Part shown: in pieces, positions 37,864 through 45,620 of the stretch
Numbering within the stretch: the first letter of the stretch is position 1
Layout of the letters: each line of letters begins with the position of its first letter
Origin: JBBDXS01 sp040902195
GTDB lineage: Bacteria > Chloroflexota > Dehalococcoidia > DSTF01 > RBG-16-68-14
DNA length: 64,000 bases
Direction: 5' to 3'
NCBI GenBank assembly: GCA_040902195.1
Contig: JBBDXS010000014.1
Span: 1-64,000, forward strand
Position numbers and translations under genes: made by a program
The notes under the pieces: model-generated
The model's database searches: none
Seen by the model: only the letters and a program-made list of their open reading frames with translations
Told to the model about the DNA's origin: nothing

Positions 37864-38172
37864 TCACCACGCCTTCGTGCCGCCACGGAACGCCGCGCGT
37901 ACGCGACTAGCCGCCTCCGCATCGATGACGCTGCTCAGCGTCTGCAGCCGGTCCTCCAGGTACGACTCCGCGCTCTCGATGTCGGTAACGTCGTCGCTCG
38001 CCGCGGCCTCCTCGACCAGCCCGTGGCCGATCGATTCCGCCCGCTCGGCGACGAACGCGCGCAACGCCGCCTCGTCCGGCTCGGACGTCTGAGGCGCGCC
38101 GAAACGCTGCGTAAACGCATCGATGTCCGCCAGGCGCGCGATCTGGATGACCTTCTCTCGTTCGGGAGCCAC
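37864..38172 (-). CDS. Small hypothetical protein coupled to LarA-like gene
   Basis: About 102 residues, no known family. The body (IQIARLADIDAFTQRFGAPQ then an acidic helical stretch and a final SRVRAAFRGGTKAW) is predicted mostly helical. GTG 38172 is proposed because upstream of it the sequence is a 19-bp direct repeat that recurs at 38279; another GTG at 38211 is possible. Neither has a good ribosome site. It ends five bases before the LarA-like start. Confidence 0.5.
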   Translation of the reverse strand: MAPEREKVIQIARLADIDAFTQRFGAPQTSEPDEAALRAFVAERAESIGHGLVEEAAASDDVTDIESAESYLEDRLQTLSSVIDAEAASRVRAAFRGGTKAW

Positions 38173-38297
38173 GGAGCGATGATAGCAATGCGAAGGAGCG
38201 AGGGGTAACACGATGAGGGGGTGCCGGACGGGCCTCGCCTGTCGGGGTCTGGAAGACCCCGACCTACCGGCTCGGGTACCACGGAGCGATGATAGCA
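38169..38297. repeat. 19-bp direct repeats flanking a palindrome
   Basis: CCACGGAGCGATGATAGCA occurs at 38169-38187 and again at 38279-38297. Between them is a GTCGGGGTCT / AGACCCCGAC palindrome (38241-38250, 38254-38263), whose arms equal those of the element at 40854-40916. Confidence 0.75.
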
Positions 38298-38317
38298 GTG
38301 TGAAGCCACATTATAGA

Positions 38318-38360
38318 ACTCCCCTCTCCCTTTGGGAGAGGGGCCGGGGGTGAGGGCATA
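38318..38360. repeat. CCCTCACCCC...GGGAGAGGGG repeat, copy 2
   Basis: ACTCCCCTCTCCCTTTGGGA then GAGGGG and GGGGGTGAGGG. It is the inverted counterpart of the repeat at 23157-23195. Confidence 0.75.
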
Positions 38361-38365
38361 CATGA

Positions 38366-38397
38366 CGAGGCCGCCCTTCAAAGGAAGGACGGCCTCG
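38366..38397. terminator. Hairpin after the zinc-ribbon gene
   Basis: CGAGGCCGCCCTTC pairs with GAAGGACGGCCTCG (one mismatch) around an AAAG-type loop, 60 bases past the stop of the minus-strand zinc-ribbon gene. No T tract is seen, so termination is likely but not certain. Confidence 0.5.
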
Positions 38398-38458
38398 ATT
38401 GGCTACCAACGCGTCTCCTGCGGCGACTCTGCGAGAAGACTCCGACCTACGGGGCGCG

Positions 38459-38824
38459 CTACGAAGGCTGCGATTCGGACGCCGTCGCGGCCGTGCCCTT
38501 GATCTTGTTGTAGCAGGAGCTGCAATAGACCGGGCGGTCGCCGCGCGGCTGGAAGGGCACCTCGGTCATCATCGTGCACTCGGCACAGGTGGCCGGGTGC
38601 ATCTGGCGGGGCGTCCTGCCGCCGAAGCTGGCGAAGACGCCGTAGCGGACGTAGCCTTCCTCCGGCTCGGTCAGGCGGTTCGACTTACGCGACGAGCGGC
38701 AGGGAGGGCAGCGTACGGGCTCGTTCTGGAGGCCCTTGCTGGCATAGAACTCCTGCTCGCCACCAGTGAAGACAAAGTTGTTGTTGCAGTCGCGACAGGT
38801 CAACTGCTTGTCGGCAAAGCTCAT
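38459..38824 (-). CDS. Double zinc-ribbon protein
   Basis: 121-residue protein with four CxxC pairs: CRDC and CPPC enclosing a GGEQEFYASKGLQNEP stretch (zf-trcl-like probable zinc ribbon), then CAEC and CSSC enclosing a VPFQPRGDRPVY stretch typical of small CxxC-CxxC proteins. The linker is about 30 residues. Such proteins are common in Chloroflexota and related phyla and probably bind nucleic acids or ribosomes, but no role is established. The ATG 38824 is preceded by GAAAGGA on the coding strand. Confidence 0.85.
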   Translation of the reverse strand: MSFADKQLTCRDCNNNFVFTGGEQEFYASKGLQNEPVRCPPCRSSRKSNRLTEPEEGYVRYGVFASFGGRTPRQMHPATCAECTMMTEVPFQPRGDRPVYCSSCYNKIKGTAATASESQPS

Positions 38825-38943
38825 TCTGGGTCCTTTCGTTCGCGGGATAGAGAAAACGGCCCCGGAGGCCGCTTCGACATCCCAACCAGGCTCACGTTCC
38901 TAGTATAGCGAGCAGGGCTCAATTGGGGCAAGAACGAAGACCC

Positions 38944-39045
38944 CTACGCCTGGCAGGCAAAGACCCCATAGTTGAGATAGCGCCACACGCAATCGACCGG
39001 CTCGAAGCCGGCCTGCCGGAGCAGCTCGAGCTGAGGCGTCCTTCG
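38944..39045 (-). pseudogene. Remnant: C-terminus of a SAM methyltransferase
   Basis: Read on the minus strand, this stretch encodes PQLELLRQAGFEPVDCVWRY then LNYGVFACQA and a stop. The pattern (LLxxAGFxxVxCVWRxxNYGVF) is that of the C-terminal end of class I methyltransferases. Upstream codons run into the tRNA-Met gene within ~35 codons and no start or SAM motif is found. It appears to be a truncated relic next to a tRNA, a common integration point. Confidence 0.5.
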
Positions 39046-39080
39046 TGCACGACCGCTTCGAGGATTTGGGCGCTTGTGGT

Positions 39081-39155
39081 TGGTAGCAGCGCCAGGATTC
39101 GAACCTGGGACCCGTCGATTATGAGCCGACTGCTCTGCCACTGAGCTACGCTGCC
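39081..39155 (-). tRNA. tRNA-Met (CAT)
   Basis: Folds as a full cloverleaf on the minus strand: acceptor GGCAGCG/CGCTGCT (first pair G-U), D stem GCTC/GAGC, anticodon stem GTCGG/TCGAC (with loop CTCATAA, anticodon CAT), T arm CCAGG-TTCGAAT-CCTGG, discriminator A and an encoded CCA (39081-39083). CAT could also be the lysidine-modified tRNA-Ile2, but the acceptor and D arm resemble the elongator tRNA-Met. Confidence 0.93.
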
Positions 39156-39253
39156 ACGATGGATCGAGGGCAGTATAACAATGCGCCTTTGTCGCGGCCA
39201 AGCGATACGCTTGCGCGCTCATCTCGGCAGCGTTGCTCTTCTTCTCTCTGGTG

Positions 39254-39259
39254 TACAAT
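39254..39259 (+). promoter_or_regulatory. -10 box of the DinB-like gene
   Basis: TACAAT 25 bases before GTG 39284, with TTGCTC (39233-39238) 15 bases upstream as a possible -35. AAGGAGG at 39270-39276 follows. Confidence 0.45.
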
Positions 39260-39283
39260 CGATTGCGTAAAGGAGGCGCCCCC

Positions 39284-39778
39284 GTGACCACCGAACCGAC
39301 AGGCACGCAGCCCGACCGGAGCGCCCTTCGCGCCGAGCTTGAGTCGACGCGGAAGGACTTTCACGAGCTGTTGGTGTCCCTTTCTGATGAAGACTGGAAG
39401 AAGAAGAGCGCGAATCCGGCCTGGTCTGTCGGGCAACTCGTGTGGCACCTGACTTGGGGTCTAGAGTTTACGCCGAAGGCTGTCGGATATTGCCGAAAGG
39501 GGAAAGCGCCAAATCCGCCATCGTGGCTCGTCGCACCGGGCAACGTTTTGATCACTCGCTTCGGATCGCGTGGCGCGACGCGCGCCTCGGCCGGTGAGAA
39601 GTACGACCGGAGCCACGCGGTCATTCTTGAGACGTTGGGCGGCGTTCGGGACGATGAGTGGCACAAGGGCACCCGTGCATACGGCATCGACTACACGATT
39701 GAGTCGCTGTTCCGTGAGGTCTCGGCCCACTTTCGCGAGCACGAGGCGGACATCATGAAGGGCCTCGGGCGAGTGTAG
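39284..39778 (+). CDS. DinB-superfamily protein
   Basis: 164-residue four-helix-bundle protein of the DinB/YfiT superfamily. Metal-ligand histidines are recognisable in QLVWHLTWG (near 50) and in SAHFREHEADI near the C-terminus. Members include thiol-dependent S-transferases (bacillithiol or mycothiol) as well as proteins of unknown role. GTG 39284 is chosen for the AAGGAGG seven bases before it and the TACAAT upstream. It lies between tRNA-Met and the T-box leader and is probably monocistronic. Confidence 0.75.
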   Translation: MTTEPTGTQPDRSALRAELESTRKDFHELLVSLSDEDWKKKSANPAWSVGQLVWHLTWGLEFTPKAVGYCRKGKAPNPPSWLVAPGNVLITRFGSRGATRASAGEKYDRSHAVILETLGGVRDDEWHKGTRAYGIDYTIESLFREVSAHFREHEADIMKGLGRV

Positions 39779-39953
39779 CTTGCACCCGGCACCCGGCCTC
39801 CTCTACACTCTCCTCATACAGGCGAAGACGGAGACGAGTACGCTGGCACGGCGTCGCTCAGCGAGCCCGGCAAGGTGAGAGCGGGCGCGACGCGACCGGC
39901 GGAAGATCACTCCTGAGCCGCCGGCCGAACGCGCTCCCGACTCCGTCGGGAGC

Positions 39954-40022
39954 AGAACCAAGAACCTAGAACCCAGAATCAGGCGGACGCAGCCGGCTCT
40001 TGGTTCTCAGTTCTCGGTTCTC
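39954..40022. repeat. AGAACC-type inverted repeat inside the T-box
   Basis: AGAACCAAGA (39954-39963) pairs with TCTTGGTTCT (39998-40007), and both arms consist of AGAAC-like units. The right arm is the reverse complement of the repeat at 19800-19831. Confidence 0.7.
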
Positions 40023-40151
40023 CCGCGAAGCGGGGCTAGTAGGCTCGGCCGGACGCCCGCCGTTATCGAGGGCAGTCCTTCCCGTTCGTGAAGGACGTTG
40101 AGCGGTCTCCTTCTGCGGAAGGGGGAACTAGGGTGGTACCGCGAGCCTATG

Positions 40152-40185
40152 GCTCGTCCCTATCGTGGGACGGGCATTTTTGTTT
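40152..40185 (+). terminator. T-box-controlled terminator
   Basis: GCTCGTCCC (40152-40160) pairs with GGGACGGGC (40167-40175, with G-T pairs) and is followed by ATTTTTGTTT. It lies directly after the T-box sequence, whose antiterminator would disrupt it. Confidence 0.9.
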
Positions 40186-40193
40186 GGAGAGGC

Positions 40194-40844
40194 ATGTCGG
40201 ACCCCAACCTGAACCGAGTTGAGCAGGCGTACCGGCGCATCGGGTCGCGTTGGGCGTGGAACGCCGTCGCTTTCGCGGGCTTCCAGGGCCGCGAGTCAAA
40301 AATCCGCAGGCGCACGGTCGAGCACCTCCAGCTCCAGCGCGGCGATGCTGTGCTGGACATCGCGTGCGGGCGCGGCTCGAACTTCCCGTACCTCGAACGC
40401 GCCGTCGGCGCACAGGGACGCATCGTCGGAATCGATTACTCTGAGACGATGCTGGACGGCGCGGAAGACGCCGTGCGGAAGAAGGGGTGGACGAACGTCG
40501 AGCTCATCCAGGGCGATGCCGCTGAGGTCACCTACCGGTCGGAGTTCGATGGCGTGCTTTGCACGATCGCGATGGCCGTCATCCCGCGCTGGCAGGAGGC
40601 GCTGCGCGCGACGGTGACGGCCGCCCGGCCGGGCAAGCGCATCGCGATCATGGACGGCCAGCGTCCCACGGGGCTGGCGCGCATCGGCACGCCGTACGCC
40701 TATCTCTTCTCGCGGATCGTCGCGGCGCACCTCGAACGCGATGTGCGCGGAGAGTGTCTTTCCTTACTCGCCAGCGTGCGCGAGGAGTCGCACCTGTTCG
40801 GCGCCTACTTCATCATCTCCGGTACGGAGCGACCGCGTGGTTGA
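40194..40844 (+). CDS. Class I SAM methyltransferase under T-box control
   Basis: 216-residue UbiE-like methyltransferase. Motif I is VLDIACGRGSNFPYLER near residue 52; IVGIDYSETMLDGAEDA, LIQGDAAEVTY and a CTIAMAVIP post-motif segment follow. The substrate is unknown. ATG 40194 lies nine bases after the T-box terminator's T tract and behind GGAGAGG, so this gene, not ileS, is the first gene in the T-box transcript; ileS begins 88 bases later. The frame is open upstream through the terminator but that is a shadow. Confidence 0.85.
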   Translation: MSDPNLNRVEQAYRRIGSRWAWNAVAFAGFQGRESKIRRRTVEHLQLQRGDAVLDIACGRGSNFPYLERAVGAQGRIVGIDYSETMLDGAEDAVRKKGWTNVELIQGDAAEVTYRSEFDGVLCTIAMAVIPRWQEALRATVTAARPGKRIAIMDGQRPTGLARIGTPYAYLFSRIVAAHLERDVRGECLSLLASVREESHLFGAYFIISGTERPRG

Positions 40845-40853
40845 GGCACGTCA

Positions 40854-40916
40854 TCGTAGGTCGGGGTCTTTAGACCCCGACAGAGTACGCGAAGGTCTGA
40901 AGACCCTCGCCTACGA
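40854..40916. repeat. Composite palindromic element C
   Basis: Ends TCGTAGG (40854-40860) and CCTACGA (40910-40916) are inverted. Inside are TCGGGGTCT/AGACCCCGA (40861-40880) and AAGGTCTGAAGACC. It follows the A/B design with a different core and fills the methyltransferase-ileS spacer. Confidence 0.75.
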
Positions 40917-40931
40917 CATAGTAGGCTAGCG

Positions 40932-43900
40932 ATGTTCAAGGCTGTCGATCCCAAGCCGGACTTCGCGGCGCTGGAGCGCGAGCGACTACGCTGGTGGAAC
41001 GAAAACCGCATCGTCGCGCAGTACTTGCGACGCAACGAAGCGTCGGAGAAGCGCTGGTCGTTCGTCGATGGGCCAATCACCGCGAACAACCCGATGGGCG
41101 TTCATCATGCGTGGGGCCGCGCGTATAAGGACGCCTTCCAGCGCTATCGCACGATGCAGGGGTTCAGGCAGCGCTACCAGAACGGCTTCGACTGCCAGGG
41201 CCTTTGGATCGAGGTCGAGGTCGAGCGCGAGCTGGGCTTCACGTCCAAGCTCGACATCGAGGCGTACGGCATCGACCGCTTCGTCGAGGCGTGCAAGGCA
41301 CGTGTCCAGAAGTTCGCGGCGCAGATCACGGAGCAATCGGTCCGGCTGGCGCAATGGATGGACTGGGACAACTCGTACTTCACGAACTCGGACGAAAACA
41401 ATTACGCGATCTGGCACTTCCTGAAGACGTGCCACGAGCGCGGCTGGATCTACAAGGGCATCGACTCCATGCCGTGGTGCCCGCGTTGCGCGACGGGCCT
41501 GTCGAACATGGAGATCGTAACGGAGGGCTATCAGGAGCTGACGCACCCGAGCGTCTACCTCAAGCTGCCGCTGAACGAACGCCCCGGAGAATCGCTCCTC
41601 GTCTGGACGACGACGCCGTGGACGCTCGCCGCGAACGTCGCGGCCGCGGTGCATCCCGACCTCACGTACGCGCGCGTCCGCTACGGCGATGATGTCGTCT
41701 ACCTCTCGAAGGCGACGCTGGGCGTGCTCACACGCGAGTACACCGTCGAGGGCGAGGTGAAGGGCAGCGAGCTGGTCGGCCTGACGTACCGCGGGCCGTT
41801 CGATGAGCTGCCTGCTCAAGAAGGCGTGCGCCACCCCGTCATCGCCTGGGAGGACGTGAGCGAGGACGAAGGCACGGGCATCGTGCACATCGCGCCGGGC
41901 TGCGGCTCCGAGGACTTCGCACTCAGCAAGCAATACGGCCTCGCTGTGATTGCGCCGATCGACCAGTTTGGCAACTACATCGAGGGCTTCGGCTTCCTCG
42001 AAGGCCGCTTCGCGGGCGACGTGGCGCAGGCTATCTTCGATTCGCTGAAGGAGAAGGACCTGCTCGTGCGGGTGCAGGACTTCAAGCATCGCTATCCGGT
42101 CTGCTGGCGCTGCGGCAGCGAGCTGGTCTTCCGCGTCGTCGACGAGTGGTTCATCAACATGGACGGCCTCGATGAGAAGACCGGCAAATCCCTGCGAGAA
42201 GAGATGATGGACGTGACACGCACGATCCGTTGGATCCCTGACTTCGGCCTCGAACGCGAGCTGGACTGGCTGCGCAACATGTCGGACTGGATGATCTCGA
42301 AGAAGCGCTACTACGGCCTCGCGCTGCCGATCTTCCCGTGCGAGTGCGGCCACGTCGAGGTCATCGGCGGCAAGGATGAGCTGCGCGAGCGCGCCATCGA
42401 GGGCTGGAAGGAGTTCGAAGGCCACTCGCCGCACCGGCCGTGGGTCGACGCGGTGAAGATCCGCTGCTCGCAGTGCAACGAGACCGTCTCGCGCATCACG
42501 GACGTCGGCAACCCCTGGCTGGACGCGGGCATCGTGCCGTTCGCGACGCTGAAGTACGACACGGACCGCGCGTACTGGGAGGAGTGGTTCCCGGCCGAGT
42601 TCATCACGGAGAGCTTCCCCGGCCAGTTCCGCAACTGGTTCTACGCGCTGCTCGCGATGGGGACGGCGCTGGAGAACAGAGCGCCGTTCCTTACGGCGCT
42701 CGGCCACGGGCTCGTGCGCGACGAGAACGGCGAGGAGATGCACAAGAGCAAGGGCAACGCGATCTGGTTCGACGAAGCAGCCGAGAAGATGGGCGTCGAT
42801 GTGATGCGCTGGCTGTTCTTGCGCCACAACCCCGCGACCAACGTGAACTTCGGCTGGCCGAGGGGCGACGAGATCCGCCGCTCGTTCTTCCTCACGCTCT
42901 GGAACACGTACGCCTTCTTCGTAACGTACGCGACCATCGATGGCTGGACGCCGGCGAAGAACGGCGCAGGGCGGGCTCGCGATAACGAGCTCGATCGCTG
43001 GATCTTGTCTGAGCTCCACCAGCTCATCGAGACCACGACGGCGTCGTTCGAGAACTACGAGACGATGACGCCCACGCGGCGCATCGAGTCGTTCGTCGAA
43101 GACCTCTCGAACTGGTACGTGCGGCGCAGCAGGCGGCGCTTCTGGAAGTCCGGCGACGACGCCGACAAGCAGTCGGCGTACGAGACGCTGTACGAATGTC
43201 TCCTGACGCTCGCGAAGCTGATGGCGCCGATAGCGCCGTTCCTGGCCGACGAGATGTACCAGAACCTTGTGCGCGCGCATGATGGTTCGACTCCGCTCAC
43301 CACAGGCTCCGCGCCGCCGTCAATCCATCTCTGCGACTGGCCGGAGGCGGACGCGTCGCTGATCGACCAGTCGCTCAACGACGACGTGCGGCTCGTGATG
43401 CGGCTGGCGTCGCTGGGGCGTTCGGCGCGGAGCAAGGCCGGCGTGAAGGTGCGCCAGCCGCTCCCGCGCCTGTTCGTTAAGCTACGCGCGGCGAACGAAG
43501 AGGAGGCGCTGCGGCGACTCGAACCGCAGTTGCTCGACGAGCTGAACGTGAAGGAAATATCCGTCATCCGCGATGAATCGGACTTCCTGAAGTACGAAGT
43601 CAAGCCGAACCTGCCGGTCCTCGGGCCGAAGTACGGCCAGGACGTCGGGAAGATCCGCGCGGCACTCGCGCAGCAGGACCCAGGAGTCATCGCGGCGGCG
43701 ATCGCTCGCGGAGAGACGATCGAGGCGGGCGGCTTCACGCTCGAGCCGTCGGAGGTGCTCGTCTCGACGGTCGAGCAGGAGGGCTACGCGTCGGCGCAAG
43801 AGGCGGGCTACGTCGCGGTGGTCGATACAGAAGTGCCGGAGGAGCTACAGGACGAAGGCCTCGCGCGCGAGATCGTCCATCGCATCCAGAACCTGCGGCG

Positions 43901-44108
43901 CGACGCCGGGTTCGACATCTCGGACCGGATCGTCACGTACTGGCAGGGCGACAGCGACACCCGGCGCGTCCTCGCCGCGCACGATGACTACGTGCGTAAC
44001 GAGACGCTTTCGGTCGACGTCGTCGAAGACGCGCCGGGGGCGGACGCGCATCGAGCAGAGCAAGACGTGGACGGCCACACGATGACGCTCGGCGTGCGGA
44101 AGGCGTAG
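40932..44108 (+). CDS. ileS: Isoleucyl-tRNA synthetase
   Basis: Class I synthetase of 1058 residues. The HIGH-equivalent is in GVHHAWGRAYKD (H58, H59) and the KMSKS-equivalent in EMHKSKGNAIWFDE (K605-S606-K607). The CP1 editing domain lies at ~180-390, including TTTPWTLAANVAAAVHP. Cysteine pairs WCPRC, PVCWRCGSE and PCECG may bind zinc. The long form and C-terminal extension suit the IleS2-like lineage, which is often mupirocin-resistant. It is the natural target of the isoleucine T-box upstream, despite the intervening methyltransferase gene. Confidence 0.97.
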   Translation: MFKAVDPKPDFAALERERLRWWNENRIVAQYLRRNEASEKRWSFVDGPITANNPMGVHHAWGRAYKDAFQRYRTMQGFRQRYQNGFDCQGLWIEVEVERELGFTSKLDIEAYGIDRFVEACKARVQKFAAQITEQSVRLAQWMDWDNSYFTNSDENNYAIWHFLKTCHERGWIYKGIDSMPWCPRCATGLSNMEIVTEGYQELTHPSVYLKLPLNERPGESLLVWTTTPWTLAANVAAAVHPDLTYARVRYGDDVVYLSKATLGVLTREYTVEGEVKGSELVGLTYRGPFDELPAQEGVRHPVIAWEDVSEDEGTGIVHIAPGCGSEDFALSKQYGLAVIAPIDQFGNYIEGFGFLEGRFAGDVAQAIFDSLKEKDLLVRVQDFKHRYPVCWRCGSELVFRVVDEWFINMDGLDEKTGKSLREEMMDVTRTIRWIPDFGLERELDWLRNMSDWMISKKRYYGLALPIFPCECGHVEVIGGKDELRERAIEGWKEFEGHSPHRPWVDAVKIRCSQCNETVSRITDVGNPWLDAGIVPFATLKYDTDRAYWEEWFPAEFITESFPGQFRNWFYALLAMGTALENRAPFLTALGHGLVRDENGEEMHKSKGNAIWFDEAAEKMGVDVMRWLFLRHNPATNVNFGWPRGDEIRRSFFLTLWNTYAFFVTYATIDGWTPAKNGAGRARDNELDRWILSELHQLIETTTASFENYETMTPTRRIESFVEDLSNWYVRRSRRRFWKSGDDADKQSAYETLYECLLTLAKLMAPIAPFLADEMYQNLVRAHDGSTPLTTGSAPPSIHLCDWPEADASLIDQSLNDDVRLVMRLASLGRSARSKAGVKVRQPLPRLFVKLRAANEEEALRRLEPQLLDELNVKEISVIRDESDFLKYEVKPNLPVLGPKYGQDVGKIRAALAQQDPGVIAAAIARGETIEAGGFTLEPSEVLVSTVEQEGYASAQEAGYVAVVDTEVPEELQDEGLAREIVHRIQNLRRDAGFDISDRIVTYWQGDSDTRRVLAAHDDYVRNETLSVDVVEDAPGADAHRAEQDVDGHTMTLGVRKA

Positions 44109-44110
44109 AC

Positions 44111-44296
44111 GTGTCTGGGCAGAAGCAACAGCAAGGCGGCGGGGTGAACGTCCTCGAAGTCGCCGCCAGGCTCGTCGCCGCCGTGACGGCAACAATCGCA
44201 GCCGTGAGGGCGGGGCAAGGCGCGTTGCGCGCCTGGCAGCGCGTCGTGGCGGCCGTCCGCGGCGGTGATGCGAAAGCCGGCAAGGGAGGCACATAG
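44111..44296 (+). CDS. Small hypothetical protein with one amphipathic helix
   Basis: 61 residues: a Gln/Gly-rich start, a long Ala/Val helix (NVLEVAARLVAAVTATIAAV) and a basic Gly-rich end. GTG 44111 lies two bases after ileS, and the TAG overlaps the next gene's GTG, so it sits in a coupled string. No family was recognised; membrane association is possible. Being in an operon is the main reason to accept it. Confidence 0.5.
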   Translation: MSGQKQQQGGGVNVLEVAARLVAAVTATIAAVRAGQGALRAWQRVVAAVRGGDAKAGKGGT

Positions 44297-44763
44297 TGTC
44301 GCAGCGCGAGAAGATCCGGCTGACGGACGCGGAGGTGCGCGACTTCCTCGAGCACTCGCGGACCATGATCATCGTGAGCAACGGGCACGACGGCGTGCCG
44401 CATCCGATGCCGATGTTCTATGCCGTGGAGGACGACGGCGCGATCGTCATGACGACCTACACGAAGAGCCAGAAGATCCAAAACTTGATGCGCGACCCGC
44501 GCGTGAGCCTGCTCGTAGAGGACGGCGAAGCGTACTCGGAGCTGCGCGGCGTGGTCCTCTACGGCACAGCGGAGCTCATCGACAGCACCGACACCGTCAT
44601 GCAGTTCCTCGCAACGATCGCGGCACAGCGAGGCGAGGGTGCGGATGAGTCGGAGGCGGCGCTGGCGGGGCGGTATCGCATGGCGTCGAAACGCACCGGC
44701 ATCCGCGTGCGGCCGGAACGCGTGGTGTCCTGGGACCACCGGAAGCTTGTAGGAGCTCAGTAG
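44296..44763 (+). CDS. PNPOx-like split-barrel flavin/F420-binding protein
   Basis: 155-residue protein of the pyridoxamine-5'-phosphate-oxidase-like split-barrel superfamily. RTMIIVSNGHDGVPHPMPMF is the first strand pair, MTTYTKSQKIQNLMRDPRVS is the conserved second block, and GTGIRVRPERVVSWDH-like C-terminal sequence follows (RTGIRVRPERVVSWDHRK). Close families use F420 or FMN. GTG 44296 overlaps the small upstream ORF. No F420 biosynthesis genes are visible here. Confidence 0.85.
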   Translation: MSQREKIRLTDAEVRDFLEHSRTMIIVSNGHDGVPHPMPMFYAVEDDGAIVMTTYTKSQKIQNLMRDPRVSLLVEDGEAYSELRGVVLYGTAELIDSTDTVMQFLATIAAQRGEGADESEAALAGRYRMASKRTGIRVRPERVVSWDHRKLVGAQ

Positions 44764-44882
44764 CAACAGAAGTCAAACTTTCCTTCACTATGATGGGAGT
44801 TTTGTTTTGTAATTTCGCTGTTTTCTTTGCTAAACCTGCGCGCAATTGCCTTCGCCCTCGAGACAACTGTCACTATGCCTGA

Positions 44883-45101
44883 CTATTTGCCCACCGTCCG
44901 GTCCCTGTTTGCTCCTCTCGTCACTGCACGGCGACCCATTACTCCACCAACTGTGCCCGCCGCCGCCAATACCAAAAGAACGGGAACCAAGACAAATAGG
45001 GCACGCCAGCCCGCTTCTCCGACGCCACCTGTAAGCCACAGGCCACCGCCAAATCCAAGAGCAATGAAAAGCCCCATCCCAATCCAAAATACGAACTTCA
45101 T
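44883..45101 (-). CDS. Small two-span membrane protein
   Basis: 72 residues with two hydrophobic segments (FWIGMGLFIALGFGGGLWLT and RALFVLVPVLLVLAAAGTVG) and a basic cytoplasmic tail. No family was recognised. The local sequence is less GC-rich than average, and there is no clear ribosome site, so it may be a recent or weakly expressed gene. It is the last gene on the minus strand before the convergent PNPOx-like gene. Confidence 0.5.
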   Translation of the reverse strand: MKFVFWIGMGLFIALGFGGGLWLTGGVGEAGWRALFVLVPVLLVLAAAGTVGGVMGRRAVTRGANRDRTVGK

Positions 45102-45164
45102 CGCCTAACCTGCCTACTCCGTATGTCCCCTACCAGCACCAACCGCACTCGACGCTCCACCGGA

Positions 45165-45620
45165 TTATTGCAACAGGGGATCGCGTGGCGCCCTGCCGAT
45201 TCTGCTCAGGCGGATCGCATTCCCTGCCCACAACACCAGCGCCACCACGCATCCCAGCGCCAGCCCAGCTATCGTGCCGACGGCGACGTGCACGAGGAAG
45301 AAGACGCCCGCCGAGCCGCCATCGTCCGCCCCGTTCAGATCGAGGCCGCCGCCGCGCATCAGGTGCAGCGCGATATAGAAGCCGGCCGCGATCGAAAACG
45401 TGGCGAGACCAATCGCGCCGCCGAGCAGCACAGTCACGACCGGGCGCGTCGTCACGCCGGCGCGATACGCCGCGCACAGCGTCGAGAGCAGGATAGCCGG
45501 GCTCGCGACGGCGAGCAGCACCGGCGGCGTAAGCTCCGCGAACTCCGCCCACACGCCGATGCCCAGCGCGACTATGGGCGCGGCAACGACGCCTGCGAAA
45601 GCATAGGAGCGCGCGGTCAT
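45165..45620 (-). CDS. Four-span membrane protein of unknown function
   Basis: 151 residues with four predicted membrane segments (FAGVVAAPIVALGIGVW, PPVLLAVASPAILLST, PVVTVLLGGAIGLATFSIAA, LVHVAVGTIAGLALGCVVALV). No motif suggests an enzyme. Its ATG overlaps the amidohydrolase stop by four bases, so it is co-translated with it. Membrane partner or immunity-like roles cannot be decided from sequence. Confidence 0.65.
   Translation of the reverse strand: MTARSYAFAGVVAAPIVALGIGVWAEFAELTPPVLLAVASPAILLSTLCAAYRAGVTTRPVVTVLLGGAIGLATFSIAAGFYIALHLMRGGGLDLNGADDGGSAGVFFLVHVAVGTIAGLALGCVVALVLWAGNAIRLSRIGRAPRDPLLQ

Larger units (their letters stand above)
39820..40185 (+). ncRNA. Isoleucine T-box leader (class II type)
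   Basis: A tRNA-sensing leader before the methyltransferase-ileS unit. It opens with GGCGAAGACGGAGACGAGTA (39821-39840). The specifier loop is GGAAGATCACTCCTGAG (39901-39917) with the codon ATC (39906-39908) between GGCGG and CCGCC arms, which fits isoleucine and the short stem I of actinobacterial T-boxes. The T-box core AGGGTGGTACCGCG is at 40130-40143. Uncharged tRNA-Ile should favour antitermination. Unusually, an AGAACC-type inverted repeat (39954-39963 with 39998-40007) is inserted between stem I and the antiterminator. Confidence 0.92.

Noticed and set aside
42738..42755. The unusual KMSKS box of IleS (MHKSKGN)
   Set aside because: Variants with MHKS are known in bacterial IleS of this branch, the two functional lysines are present, and so it is not considered a lesion.
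40986..43280. A 764-codon minus-strand frame opposite ileS
   Set aside because: It lies wholly within ileS, has Arg/Val/Leu-rich shadow composition and no motif or ribosome site.
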